From Acidobacteriota bacterium (GTDB lineage: Bacteria > Acidobacteriota > Thermoanaerobaculia > Multivoradales > Multivoraceae), in assembly GCA_003388555.1 (NCBI GenBank), contig QQVD01000043.1, positions 152,761 to 216,760 on the forward strand: a stretch of DNA of 64,000 nucleotides. The letters run 5' to 3'. Numbering within the stretch: the stretch's first letter is position 1; each line of letters starts with the position of its first letter. This document shows, in pieces, positions 18,160 to 26,832 of the stretch. The position numbers and the translations under genes are program-made. The notes beneath the pieces were generated by a model. That model searched no databases, was not told where the DNA came from, and saw nothing but the letters and a program-made list of their open reading frames with translations.

Positions 18160-19902
18160 TCACAGTGTGAGACCGAGGTCGGCGAACAGCTGGAGGTAGC
18201 GTTCTTCGCCGCGCAGGGTAGCCCACCGGGGATGCAACCTGAGCACCTCGAGGAGGCGCAGATCGTGGGTACGGCCGGCCCGTTCCAGCCAGTCGAGGGC
18301 CGCGGCCGGTCGCCCACACAGGGCCTGGAGGCGGGCGATCTCGATCGGCTGCACGTAGCGGCGCTCGGACTCGGTCACGAGATGATCGGCCAGGCGCTCG
18401 AGGACGACCCGCGCTGCGGCCCCGGAAGCGGGCTCTGCCGGATCGTGCGGCAGCAGCCGGGCCGCCACAGGATCACGCATCCACCAGGCGCGCTCGTGCG
18501 CCAGCGCCTCCGCGATCCGGCCCCCGTGCCAGGCGAGGTCGGCCAGCAGTTGATGGGTCGGCTGGTGCTCCGGATCGATCTCGAGGGTCGCCTGCAGGAC
18601 CGCCGCCGTCGGCTCCTCGAGGCCGGGCCGGCTCGACAGAGCGAGCGCGTGGGCCAGCCCGGCCGCCGGGTTCAGCGGATCGATGCGCCGGAAACGGTCG
18701 CTCCACATCAACGCCTGGCGCTGTCTGCCGAGGATCATCTGATGCAGGACGCGGATCAAGAGGGCGTGACTGGAGCTCGGGTTGAGCTCGAGTGCGCGGT
18801 CGAGCGACTTCGCCGCGGCGACGTAGTCCCGGTGCACGAACAGATGCTGCACGGCCTGGATCGAGTGCGCCTCGGCAGACCCGGGATCGACGAGCAGGGC
18901 CTGTGAGATGGCACTGTCGATGCCTTCTCGGACCTCGGCGAACGGGACCTGTCCCCAGTAGGCCATCGCCCCTCGCACGTCGGCTATCCCGGCGTGTGCG
19001 TCGCCGAAGCTCGGCTCGATGCGCACCGCGGCCTCGAAGTGGCCGAGCGCCTGCTCGATGTGCGGCGGGCCCAGCTTGTAGAAGTGGAATCGCCCGCGCA
19101 GGAAGTGGTCGAGTGCTTCGGCCGACACCGCCGGGCCGCCCGTGTCGGCCCGGATCCGCTCGTCGTCCGGCGAGGACCGGCGGGCGATCTCGTCCGAGAT
19201 CGCCGCGGCGAGTTCCCTCTGCAGCCCGAAGGTGTCTTCCAGCGGCCGCTCGAAGCCCTGCGACCAGAGCATTCGATCGGCCGGGCCGTCGAGCAGCCGC
19301 ACCGAGATGCGAACCGCTTCGGAGCTGCGTAGGACGCTGCCTTCGACGACCCAGTCGACGGCGAGGTCGCGGGCCACCTCGGGCAGCGTCGCCTTCCGAT
19401 CGCGCAGCACCATGACCGAGCGCAGAGACACGACCTCGAGCTCTGGGCAACGCCCGAGCGCCTCGATCAGCGCATCGGTCATGCCGTAGGCGAACACCTC
19501 CTCGCCTGGTGCGCTGTCGGCGTCCGGGCCGCGGTTCACCGGGCCGAGGTCCCCTGACGCGAGAGGCAGCACGGCGAGTCGGCGGCGACGCGACACCGGC
19601 GCGATGAGCCGATACCCGCGGCGCGGCACGGTCTGGATGTAGCGCGGTCGCCGCGCGTCGTCGCCGAGGCTGCGGCGTAGGGCCGCCACCGCTGTATGAA
19701 GAGCTCCCTCGCTGACGAAGGCGCCTTCCCAGACGTGGCGGACCAGGTCGCGCTGGCTCACCACCTGCTCCTGGTGCCGGGCCAGGAAGACCAGCAGATC
19801 CATGACCCTCGGCTCGAGCCGTTCACGAACCCCGGGACGCTCGAGGCGGCCCTCGTCCGGGAACACCCGCCAGGCACCGATCTGGAGCTCGCGCTCGTGC
19901 AT
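18160..19902 (-). CDS. CadC-like winged-helix transcriptional regulator with TolB-like and TPR regions
   Basis: A 580-residue regulator. Residues 1-105 form an OmpR/PhoB-type winged helix (LEPRVMDLLVFLARH, VVSQRDLVRHVWEG, ALRRSLGDDARRPRYIQTVPRRGYRL). A region resembling the TolB-like domain found in adenylate-cyclase/CadC-type proteins follows (RLAVLPLASG..., DALIEALGRCPELEVV, WVVEGSVLRSSEAVRISVRLLD, 108-250). The remainder (about 270-580) consists of TPR-like helices (HFEAAVRIEPSFGDAHAG, LDRALELNPSSSHALL). No membrane segment separates the parts, so it is probably a soluble sensor. ATG 19902 follows AGGGAGA. It is divergent from the amidohydrolase gene, which it could control (inference). 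Confidence 0.88.
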   Translation of the reverse strand: MHERELQIGAWRVFPDEGRLERPGVRERLEPRVMDLLVFLARHQEQVVSQRDLVRHVWEGAFVSEGALHTAVAALRRSLGDDARRPRYIQTVPRRGYRLIAPVSRRRRLAVLPLASGDLGPVNRGPDADSAPGEEVFAYGMTDALIEALGRCPELEVVSLRSVMVLRDRKATLPEVARDLAVDWVVEGSVLRSSEAVRISVRLLDGPADRMLWSQGFERPLEDTFGLQRELAAAISDEIARRSSPDDERIRADTGGPAVSAEALDHFLRGRFHFYKLGPPHIEQALGHFEAAVRIEPSFGDAHAGIADVRGAMAYWGQVPFAEVREGIDSAISQALLVDPGSAEAHSIQAVQHLFVHRDYVAAAKSLDRALELNPSSSHALLIRVLHQMILGRQRQALMWSDRFRRIDPLNPAAGLAHALALSSRPGLEEPTAAVLQATLEIDPEHQPTHQLLADLAWHGGRIAEALAHERAWWMRDPVAARLLPHDPAEPASGAAARVVLERLADHLVTESERRYVQPIEIARLQALCGRPAAALDWLERAGRTHDLRLLEVLRLHPRWATLRGEERYLQLFADLGLTL

Positions 19903-20044
19903 TCTCCCTGCTCACCCGTTTCGGGCGACGGTCGGGTCGCCGCCGGATCCAGATCGTAGCGTCCGGGCGGGTCGAGGCACTCGGCCGGCAAGGGTCGGCT
20001 ACTCTTCGCTGGCGAGAACGACCCGATCGACAGGAGGGCCATAG

Positions 20045-21445
20045 GTGCACTACCCGAGTGTGAGCAGTCAACGCACCAGCGTCCGTCCAGTGGCCGCGTC
20101 CGTGCTGCTGTCCTGGGCCTGCATCCTGGCGCCGAGCAGCGCGACGGCGGCGGCTGCGACCGCCGTCGAGGCCGCGGCTCCGGACGACGAGGCGCGCTGG
20201 GTCGAGGTGCGCTGCGGCATCGTGCTCGATGTCGAGCAGCGGCGGGCACTGCGCGAGCAGAGGATCCTGATCGAAGGCGCCTGGATCCGGGCGATCGGAG
20301 GCGAGGTCGACGCTCCGCCGGACGTCGAACTGCAGACGATCGATCTCTCGGATCACGTCTGCATGCCCGGCCTGATGGACGCCCACGTGCACCTGTTCAT
20401 CGATCTCGTCGGCCGCACCCTCGACGAGGCGGCGCCGACCCAGTCGAGCGCCTACAACGCTCTGATGGGCCTGCGCAACGCGCAGACGCTGCTGCGCCTC
20501 GGCTTCACCACCATCAGGGTGCCGGGCGACATGGACTACCACTACGCCGGCATCGAGCTGCGCGACGCGATCGCGCGCGGCGAGTTCCGCGGCCCGCGAA
20601 TGTTCGTCGCGCCCCACGCCATCTCGCCCTTCGGCGGCCATGGCGATTTCAACTCCTACGCGCCGGATCTGCCACACCTGGTGCAGGGCCCGATGATCGC
20701 CGACGGGGTCGACGCGGTGCGGCGGGCGGTGCGCCGCGAGATCAAGTACGGTGCCGACTGGATCAAGGTGATGGCGAGCGGCGGCGTCATGTCGCAGCAC
20801 GACGACCCGGAGGTCGCCGCCTACAGCGCCGAGGAGTTCCGGGCCTTCGTCGAGGAGGCGCATCGGCACCGCAAGAAGATCACCGCCCACGCCCACGGCG
20901 ACGCCGGCATCCGCGCTGCGGTCGAGGCGGGCTTCGATTCGATCGAGCACGCGACCCTCATGGAGCCCGAGACCGCCCGGCTGATGGCCGAGCGCGGCAC
21001 CTTCTACGTGCCGACGGTGTACGTCGTCGACTGGATCCTCGAGCGCGGCGCCTCGGGAGGCATCTCGGCGAACAACCTCGAGAAGGCCGAGCTGGTCTCG
21101 AAGCGCCACGGCGAGTCGGTGGCCCTGGCCACCGAGGCCGGGGTCAGGCTGGTCATCGGCTCGGATCCGATCTTCCCTATGGAGGAGGCGATCCGCGAGT
21201 TCACTGCGCTGGCCAAGCGGGTGCGGGACAACTGGACGGTGCTGCGCGCCGGGACCCTGCATGCGGCCGAGATGCTCGGCATCGACGACGAGCTCGGCAG
21301 CCTCGCGGTCGGCAAGCGGGCCGACCTGGTGGCGACGCCGCGCAGCCCGATCGAGCAGATGATGAACATCGAGCAGGTCGACTTCGTGATGCAGGACGGA
21401 CTCGTGGTGCACGACGGGCGCGATGGAGAGCGAGCGTCGCCCTGA
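20045..21445 (+). CDS. Exported amidohydrolase (imidazolonepropionase/prolidase-like)
   Basis: A 466-residue metal-dependent amidohydrolase. GTG 20045 lies 7 nt after AGGAGG, and residues 12-45 form a signal peptide ending in Ala-rich sequence. Metal ligands can be followed: DAHVH (His114, His116), the Lys in ADWIKVMASGG (carboxylated bridging Lys in the family), HAHGDAG, SIEHATLM, and the late Asp in LVIGSD. The C-terminus has the usual GSLAVGKRADLVATP return to the small beta domain. The family hydrolyses amide bonds of dipeptides or cyclic amides; the substrate is not predictable. It stands alone between a divergent regulator and a convergent gene. Confidence 0.9.
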   Translation: MHYPSVSSQRTSVRPVAASVLLSWACILAPSSATAAAATAVEAAAPDDEARWVEVRCGIVLDVEQRRALREQRILIEGAWIRAIGGEVDAPPDVELQTIDLSDHVCMPGLMDAHVHLFIDLVGRTLDEAAPTQSSAYNALMGLRNAQTLLRLGFTTIRVPGDMDYHYAGIELRDAIARGEFRGPRMFVAPHAISPFGGHGDFNSYAPDLPHLVQGPMIADGVDAVRRAVRREIKYGADWIKVMASGGVMSQHDDPEVAAYSAEEFRAFVEEAHRHRKKITAHAHGDAGIRAAVEAGFDSIEHATLMEPETARLMAERGTFYVPTVYVVDWILERGASGGISANNLEKAELVSKRHGESVALATEAGVRLVIGSDPIFPMEEAIREFTALAKRVRDNWTVLRAGTLHAAEMLGIDDELGSLAVGKRADLVATPRSPIEQMMNIEQVDFVMQDGLVVHDGRDGERASP

Positions 21446-21455
21446 CCGCTGGCTG

Positions 21456-22337
21456 TCAGCTCGAGCCGGTCGACAGATCGACGACCCAGGCACCGTCGCA
21501 CGTCGCCTCGACGATCTCGCGCACCAGGTTGACCCACCCGACACAGCCCTCCAACACGGCGCTGTCGGCGGTCGCGACGAGGCCGCCGCAGGCGACCAGG
21601 GCGCCGTCCGGGTCGTCGTCGAGCTCGGCGGTCCAAGGCCAGCCGTTGTCGCGCGCCAGCTCCAGGGCGAGGCCACGCAGGCGGCCGCTGTTCGAGATCG
21701 GTCGGTCGAAGAGCCAGCGCACCCGTTCGACGCGCTGCGTCGCGAGGAACCGCCCGATGGTCACCAGCGCCGGTCGGGTCACCGCCAGCTGCCGGTAGTG
21801 GCGTGACAGCGCCGAGAGATCGCGCAGCACGCCGTCGCGGCCGAGCAGCAGCACCCCGCCGGAGATCGCGGTCTCCACGGTGAGCAGCACGTTGTAGCCG
21901 TCGATCCAGAGCTCGCGGCCGCGCAGCTCGGCGGCGGGGAGGTGTTTCGCGGTGCGGCGCGAGACCGCCTCCTCCGAAGCGGCGCAGCGACCGATCGCGC
22001 GTCGCTGCCGATCGATCAGCTGGTGACGGTCGCCGACCAGCTTGAGTGCCGCCTTGGGCGCGTAGCCTCGGCCGAGCAGCCAGGACAGCTCCTGCGTCGC
22101 GATTGCGAGCCGCGGAACGGAGTCTTCGCAGAAGCAGCGTTCATCCTTGGGGTGCGCGCCGCGCCGTGTCTGTGCTGCGATCGTTCCTCCCCCGATGACC
22201 GGAAGCCGTTCCGAGCTGGCGCCGAGTCTTGCACGGCCCTCCCGCCGACCGTGTTCCGGTGGGCTCTCAGGCCAGCATGGCGACCCTGGCCAGCAGTCGG
22301 CGTCGGATCGGCGGGATGCGGATCGCAGCGTCCACAA
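21456..22337 (-). CDS. DUF434/DUF5616-like protein (PIN-like), start uncertain
   Basis: The conserved part begins near residue 76 (RLAIATQELSWLLGRGY, APKAALKLVGDRHQL), which matches DUF434, and is followed by a DUF5616-like region (ELWIDGYNVLLTVETAISG, VLRDLSALSRHYR, WLFDRPISNSGRL, TADSAVLE) with acidic residues arranged as in PIN-type nucleases. The family is best known from archaea; nuclease activity is inference. The only in-frame ATG is at 22337, 71 nt inside the upstream monooxygenase gene, and the first 70 residues it gives look random. A strong GGGGGAGG (22186-22193) lies 4 nt from an ATC codon at 22181, giving 241 residues, so initiation may be non-canonical or the region may hold a sequence error. 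Confidence 0.75.
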   Translation of the reverse strand: MWTLRSASRRSDADCWPGSPCWPESPPEHGRREGRARLGASSERLPVIGGGTIAAQTRRGAHPKDERCFCEDSVPRLAIATQELSWLLGRGYAPKAALKLVGDRHQLIDRQRRAIGRCAASEEAVSRRTAKHLPAAELRGRELWIDGYNVLLTVETAISGGVLLLGRDGVLRDLSALSRHYRQLAVTRPALVTIGRFLATQRVERVRWLFDRPISNSGRLRGLALELARDNGWPWTAELDDDPDGALVACGGLVATADSAVLEGCVGWVNLVREIVEATCDGAWVVDLSTGSS

Positions 22338-23421
22338 GCTGGAGCGACGGGCGCACCAGGCGGCCGCGGCTGCCGAGCAGGAGTCGCGTCGCCAGGGTGG
22401 TGAAGCGGTTCACGCTCCTTCGCACCTGACGCCGGCGCTGGCGGGCGAACGCCGCCAGCGGCTCCACTACGTCGCGATCGAGCGCGACGCAGAGCGGATC
22501 GAGGAGTTGCGCCGCGTCCTGGATGCCGGCGTTCATCCCCTGACCGCCGACCGGGCTGTTGAGGTGCGCCGCGTCGCCGGCGAGCACGACCCGCCGGTCG
22601 TGGAAGACGGTGCTGATGCGGTCGTGCAGGCTGAACTCGCTGCGCCAGACCGGCTGCCAGGGTCGGCCTCCCAGGAGCCGCAGGGCGGCCTCTTCGATGC
22701 GCTGTTCGAGACCGACTCCAGGCTCGCTCAACCGCGGCAGGATCAGCCGCCACAGTCGCTCCGCGATCCGGATGGCGATGGCGAGGCGCGGCTGCGTGGT
22801 CAGCCGGGGCGAGGTGGGGTCGCCGGCGGTGTCGTCGAGGCGCAGGTCGGCGAGCGCCACCCGTTGCGGGAAGGTGCGGCCTTCGAGGTCGGCCCCGATG
22901 GCCTCGCGCACGAAGCTGTGGGCGCCGTCACAGCCGACGACGAACCGCGCTCGCAGCCTGGCGACTCGATCCGCTGCCGCGAGGTCGAGCTCGACGGCGG
23001 ACTCCTGCTGCGACAGGCCGATGACTTCGGTGGAGAAGCGGACCTCGGCGGTCGGCTGGTCACGCAGCGCCGCGAGGAGCAGCTGCTCGGTGCGCGACTG
23101 CGGCAGCACCAGCAGGCGGGGATGACGGGTGCGGTCGCGCAGCTCTTCGAGCGGCAGGCGGAGCAGCGGCGCACCCCGGTCGACGTCGTGCAGCACCAGT
23201 CTCGGAAGCTGGATGCCCTCGGCGAGGAAGCGCTCGACGACTCCGAGATCCTCGAGCACCTCCTGAGTGCGCGGCCAGATCGCCGGGGCGCGCGAGTGCT
23301 CTGCCGTGTCCGATTCGCGCTCGAGCACCACGACCCGTCTGCCGCGCCGAGCGAGCCCGAGGGCCACCGCGAGCCCGACCGGGCCGGCGCCGACGACAGC
23401 GATCTCGTGCGACGGAGTCAG
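22267..23421 (-). CDS. FAD-dependent monooxygenase (PHBH/UbiH-type)
   Basis: A class A flavin monooxygenase. The FAD-binding GxGxxG (AVVGAGPVGLAVALGLARRG) is encoded between 23394 and 23335, upstream of the first conventional start (GTG 23365-23367), so that start would destroy the fold. The only suitable upstream codons before the in-frame TGA at 23440-23442 are CTG 23421 and ATC 23394; CTG 23421 is used here (384 residues). Further motifs are VGCDGAHSFVRE (DG motif) and the second FAD motif GDAAHLNSPVGGQGMN with DA after it. The C-terminus is basic and hydrophobic. Substrate unknown (aromatic or polyketide-like typical). It lies 18 nt downstream of the peroxiredoxin stop, so the two are likely co-transcribed. 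Confidence 0.85.
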   Translation of the reverse strand: MTPSHEIAVVGAGPVGLAVALGLARRGRRVVVLERESDTAEHSRAPAIWPRTQEVLEDLGVVERFLAEGIQLPRLVLHDVDRGAPLLRLPLEELRDRTRHPRLLVLPQSRTEQLLLAALRDQPTAEVRFSTEVIGLSQQESAVELDLAAADRVARLRARFVVGCDGAHSFVREAIGADLEGRTFPQRVALADLRLDDTAGDPTSPRLTTQPRLAIAIRIAERLWRLILPRLSEPGVGLEQRIEEAALRLLGGRPWQPVWRSEFSLHDRISTVFHDRRVVLAGDAAHLNSPVGGQGMNAGIQDAAQLLDPLCVALDRDVVEPLAAFARQRRRQVRRSVNRFTTLATRLLLGSRGRLVRPSLQLVDAAIRIPPIRRRLLARVAMLA

Positions 23422-23439
23422 GACGTGGCCGCCTCGTCG

Positions 23440-23973
23440 TCAGTCGCCGGGGCTCTCGAGCTCGGCGATCGCCGCCAGCACGTCGGCGGCCTGCTCGGCG
23501 GTCGAGGCCGAGGTGTCCCGCCACACCACGACTCCGTCACGGATCAGGTAGGCCTGGCGCGAGGCGAAGCTGCCGCGCGACGGCACGCCGAACGCCTCCA
23601 GCACCCGCTTGTCGGTGTCGGCGATGAGGGTGAAGGGGAGGGAGTGCTTCTGCTTGAAGCGCTGCTGCGCCTCGACGTCGTCGGTCGACACGCCGACCAC
23701 CCGGACGCCCTCTCTGGTCAGCCGCTCGTAGGCGTCGCGCAGGCTGCAGGCCTGCTTGGTGCAGCCCGGAGTGCCGGCCCTGGGGTAGAAGAAGACGAGG
23801 GTGTAGCCGTCGACGTAGAGATCGGCGAAGTCGACGGTCTCACCGCTGTCGGTCGTGGCTTCGATCCGCGGCGCCGGGGCGCCCACCGCGAGCTCGTCGG
23901 CCCGGGTCGGCAGCGCCAGGGCGCCGAGAGCGGAGAGAAGGGTCATCGACTTGCGAACGAGGCTGGGGCTCAT
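23440..23973 (-). CDS. Exported peroxiredoxin, BCP/PrxQ-like
   Basis: A 177-residue thiol peroxidase. The ATG at 23973 follows CAGGAGAG. A short signal peptide (MTLLSALGALALPTRA) suggests a periplasmic location, unusual for the mostly cytoplasmic BCP group. The active site is GTPGCTKQACSLRD with peroxidatic Cys71 and a second Cys76 five residues on, the atypical 2-Cys arrangement of BCP/PrxQ; Pro-x-x-x-Thr-x-x-Cys is kept as PRAGTPGC (Thr68). It would reduce H2O2 or organic peroxides with an exported thioredoxin-like donor. It sits between the monooxygenase and the DUF305-LVIVD gene on the same strand. Confidence 0.93.
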   Translation of the reverse strand: MSPSLVRKSMTLLSALGALALPTRADELAVGAPAPRIEATTDSGETVDFADLYVDGYTLVFFYPRAGTPGCTKQACSLRDAYERLTREGVRVVGVSTDDVEAQQRFKQKHSLPFTLIADTDKRVLEAFGVPSRGSFASRQAYLIRDGVVVWRDTSASTAEQAADVLAAIAELESPGD

Positions 23974-24039
23974 GGTGCGCTCTCCTGGGGTGAGTCGTGT
24001 GCGCGGCTCTTCGCCGCCGCCGCGGGAAGCGATGTCGGC

Positions 24040-26661
24040 TTACCCGGCGAGGCCTCGCGCCAGCGCCCGGAGCACGCGCGCCAGCTCACGCGAGCGCTGT
24101 GCCAGGACGGCGTCCTCAGGCAGTGACGACTCGACCTCGTCGGCCTGGCGCTGCAGCCGCGTCGCCAGGCTGCCGGCGTCGGCAGCGGCCGCATCCGGAT
24201 CCGCGAGCGCCTGCTCGGTCTGCTCCAGCGACTGCTCGATGGCAGCGGCGCGCGACCCGCCCAGGACTCCGGCGCGGGTCAGCTGCGACAGGTAGGCGCG
24301 CGCCACGACCGGGGTGTCGGGCCACTCGATGCGGCGCTGCATCTGTGGGTTGAAGACGCCTGCGGGCAGCGAGGCGGCGGCGTCGAGCTCGGCCTGCGAC
24401 AGATGCTCGCTGGGCACCAGCCGGAGGACGTCGAGGCCGCGGGCGATCTCGGTGGCGTAGACGTGGCCGTCGTGCCAGTAGGCCGACCAGTGACCGCCCA
24501 TCAGCAGGTCCTCGGCGTCGATCGGGCCACGGTCGAAGAAGGCGATCTCGTAGGGGTTCGCCGAGTCGGTGAAGTCGAACACCGAGACGCCGCCCTGGTA
24601 CCACGCCTGCACCATCACGTCGCGGCCCGGGATCGGCACCAGCGAGCCGTTGTGCGCGACACAGTTCTCGGTCTCGCTCTGCGGCGCCGGCAGCTTGTAG
24701 TAGCTGCGGAACTCGAGCTTGCCATCCTCGATGTCGAAGATCGCGTTGGCTCCCCACTGCTTCGGGTCCGAGGCGCGGCAGCGCGGCCGCATGCCGCCTC
24801 CCCACTCGTCGGTGAAAACGACCTTGGTGCCGTCGTTGTTGAAGGTCGCCGAGTGCCAGTAGGCGAAGCCGGGGTCGAGCACCTGGTCGAGACGCACCGG
24901 GTTCACCGGGTCGGAGACGTCGAGCAGGATGCCGTTGCCCGAGCAGGCGCCGGCCGCCAGTCCGCGGTCGGGGAAGACCGTGATGTCGTGGCACTGGTTG
25001 GTCTCCGAGGTGCGCTGGGTGCCGGTGCCGTGGGCGCCGCCGCGCCAGAGGCCGGCGATGAAGCCGGTCTCGGGATCGGAGAAGATCCTCGGCCGGTTGA
25101 CCACCCGCGCCCTGTCCGGCGCGGCGACTTCGACCTCGATCACGTCGATGCTGAACAGGGCGGTGTCCTCGTCCTCGCCTGGAGGGGCGTCCGAGCAGCC
25201 TTCGAGCTCTTCGGCGCTGCGCACCGAGCTGGTGCCCGAGCCGTAGACGTAGAAGCGTCCTGCATCGTCTGGATCGTTGACCACGGTGTGGGTGTGGGAA
25301 CCGCGACAGGTCTGCACCGCCGCGACCTGGCGCGGTAGCGACAGGTCGCTGATGTCGAAGATGCGCACACCCCGGAAACGCTGGTCGCTGACCGGCTCGG
25401 CGACCCCCTGCAGGCCGCAGTCGAGGCGGCCGCGGGTCTGCTCGACCGACATGATCAGCAGGTCGCCGACCACCGAGACGTCGCCCTGGCCGCCCGGGCA
25501 GACCACCGCGGCGAGCAGCCGCGGATCGGTCGGATCCTCGACGTTCCAGGTCTTGAAGCCGTGGAAGCTGCCCTCGAAGAGCACGTTGCCGCGGAAGGCG
25601 ATGTCGGAGTTGGCGAAGTTGAGGATCGCCGAGGTGCGAGCCCGGCGCCGTCGCTCCTCGGCTTCGCGCCGCGCCCGGCTGCTCTCGGCCTCGGCTTCCG
25701 CCTCGCTCTCGTCCTCGTCTTCGCCCGCCGGCTCGGCGTCGTCCTCCGTTTCCGACATCGCCTCGGCCACCGGCTCGGCGCCACCGTCCTCGCTCTCGTC
25801 CTCCTCCTCGGGCGGGATCGGAACCCCTTGCGGCGCCTCGGGAGAGAAGAAGCCCGGCGGTTTCGGCAGCGCCGCCACCAGCTCGAGGTTCCAGGCGCTC
25901 TGCTCGGCGTCGTGGAAGCCGGCCGCGAGGCCGACCCGGGGATCGGGCGACAGCGCCGCCAGCATCGAGCCCATGCGGTCGATCTCGGCGCTCTGGTCGG
26001 CGACCACGTCGCTGGTGAAGGCGAAGACCGTCGATTCCTGAGCCGCGCCCGGCTGTTCCAGCAGGTCGTCGACCATCACCAGGGCGCCGCGATGGTGGGC
26101 GATCATCAGCTCGAGGAAGAGGCGATCGAAGTCCGGGCCCTGCGCCGCGGCGAGCTGAGCCATTTCCGCCGCCGTCAGCATGCCGGGCATCAGGTGCTCG
26201 CCGTCGTCGCCGTGCCCGTCGTGCCGTCCGCCGTGGCCGGCGTGTCCCGAGGCCTCATCCGCCGAGAGGGGGTCGGGCGCCTGCTCGCCTCGTTCGCGCA
26301 GCCAGTCCTGCATCATGCTGATCTCGTCCTCCTGGGAGAGCTCGATCCTCTGGCCAAGCGCCCGCATCTCAGGGTTCTGGGTGCGCTCGTCGATCAGCTC
26401 GGTCATCTCGAGCGCTTGGGCGTGGTGGGCGATCATGCCCTGCATGAACGCGACGTCGGCGGCGGTGTAGAGGATGCTCGCCAGGTCCGATGCCGTCTCG
26501 GGGGTGATGATGCGGCTCGGCTCGCCCGGGGCACCGGGTTGCACGATCGGCGGAGGATCGTCGCCCTGGACCTGGGCCAGGCTCCCGGCGAGAGTGCCGC
26601 CGGCGAGGGCCATTGCGAGCGTGAGCAGGAGGGTGGGGGTTGCGGAGGCTGTGGACGACAC
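24040..26661 (-). CDS. DUF305-LVIVD fusion protein, exported
   Basis: An 873-residue secreted fusion. GTG 26661 is preferred (GGGAG 7 nt upstream, then a signal peptide MSSTASATPTLLLTLAMALAGG); an alternative TTG is at 26682. Residues ~30-240 hold a DUF305 domain with both MIAHH motifs (MIAHHAQALEM and MIAHHRGAL) separated by a His/Gly/Asp-rich loop (GHAGHGGRHDGHGDDGEH) that could bind metal. A highly charged Glu/Asp then Arg/Glu-rich linker follows (about 265-340, EDESEAEAEAESS, REAEERRRRARTS). The rest is an LVIVD-repeat beta-propeller (VRIFDISDLSLPRQVAAVQT, GILLDVSDPVNPV, VSVFDFTDSANPYEIAFFD). A C-terminal helical tail completes the protein. The domain pair suggests a surface metal- or redox-related role, but no activity is established. 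Confidence 0.88.
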   Translation of the reverse strand: MSSTASATPTLLLTLAMALAGGTLAGSLAQVQGDDPPPIVQPGAPGEPSRIITPETASDLASILYTAADVAFMQGMIAHHAQALEMTELIDERTQNPEMRALGQRIELSQEDEISMMQDWLRERGEQAPDPLSADEASGHAGHGGRHDGHGDDGEHLMPGMLTAAEMAQLAAAQGPDFDRLFLELMIAHHRGALVMVDDLLEQPGAAQESTVFAFTSDVVADQSAEIDRMGSMLAALSPDPRVGLAAGFHDAEQSAWNLELVAALPKPPGFFSPEAPQGVPIPPEEEDESEDGGAEPVAEAMSETEDDAEPAGEDEDESEAEAEAESSRARREAEERRRRARTSAILNFANSDIAFRGNVLFEGSFHGFKTWNVEDPTDPRLLAAVVCPGGQGDVSVVGDLLIMSVEQTRGRLDCGLQGVAEPVSDQRFRGVRIFDISDLSLPRQVAAVQTCRGSHTHTVVNDPDDAGRFYVYGSGTSSVRSAEELEGCSDAPPGEDEDTALFSIDVIEVEVAAPDRARVVNRPRIFSDPETGFIAGLWRGGAHGTGTQRTSETNQCHDITVFPDRGLAAGACSGNGILLDVSDPVNPVRLDQVLDPGFAYWHSATFNNDGTKVVFTDEWGGGMRPRCRASDPKQWGANAIFDIEDGKLEFRSYYKLPAPQSETENCVAHNGSLVPIPGRDVMVQAWYQGGVSVFDFTDSANPYEIAFFDRGPIDAEDLLMGGHWSAYWHDGHVYATEIARGLDVLRLVPSEHLSQAELDAAASLPAGVFNPQMQRRIEWPDTPVVARAYLSQLTRAGVLGGSRAAAIEQSLEQTEQALADPDAAAADAGSLATRLQRQADEVESSLPEDAVLAQRSRELARVLRALARGLAG

Positions 26662-26832
26662 GGAGATCTCCCGTCGGTGCAATGGGCGCGGGCATGGGTC
26701 CCGGGCCTCGGGTGCTGCGTCGCTGCGCCGGCGACGGCCTTCGGATCGCTGCAGTCTGGCACGGTCCCGGTGCCGAAGCCGAGACGAACGCTACAGTCCG
26801 CGTCGGACTCCGAGAATTCCGGGAGGAGTGGG

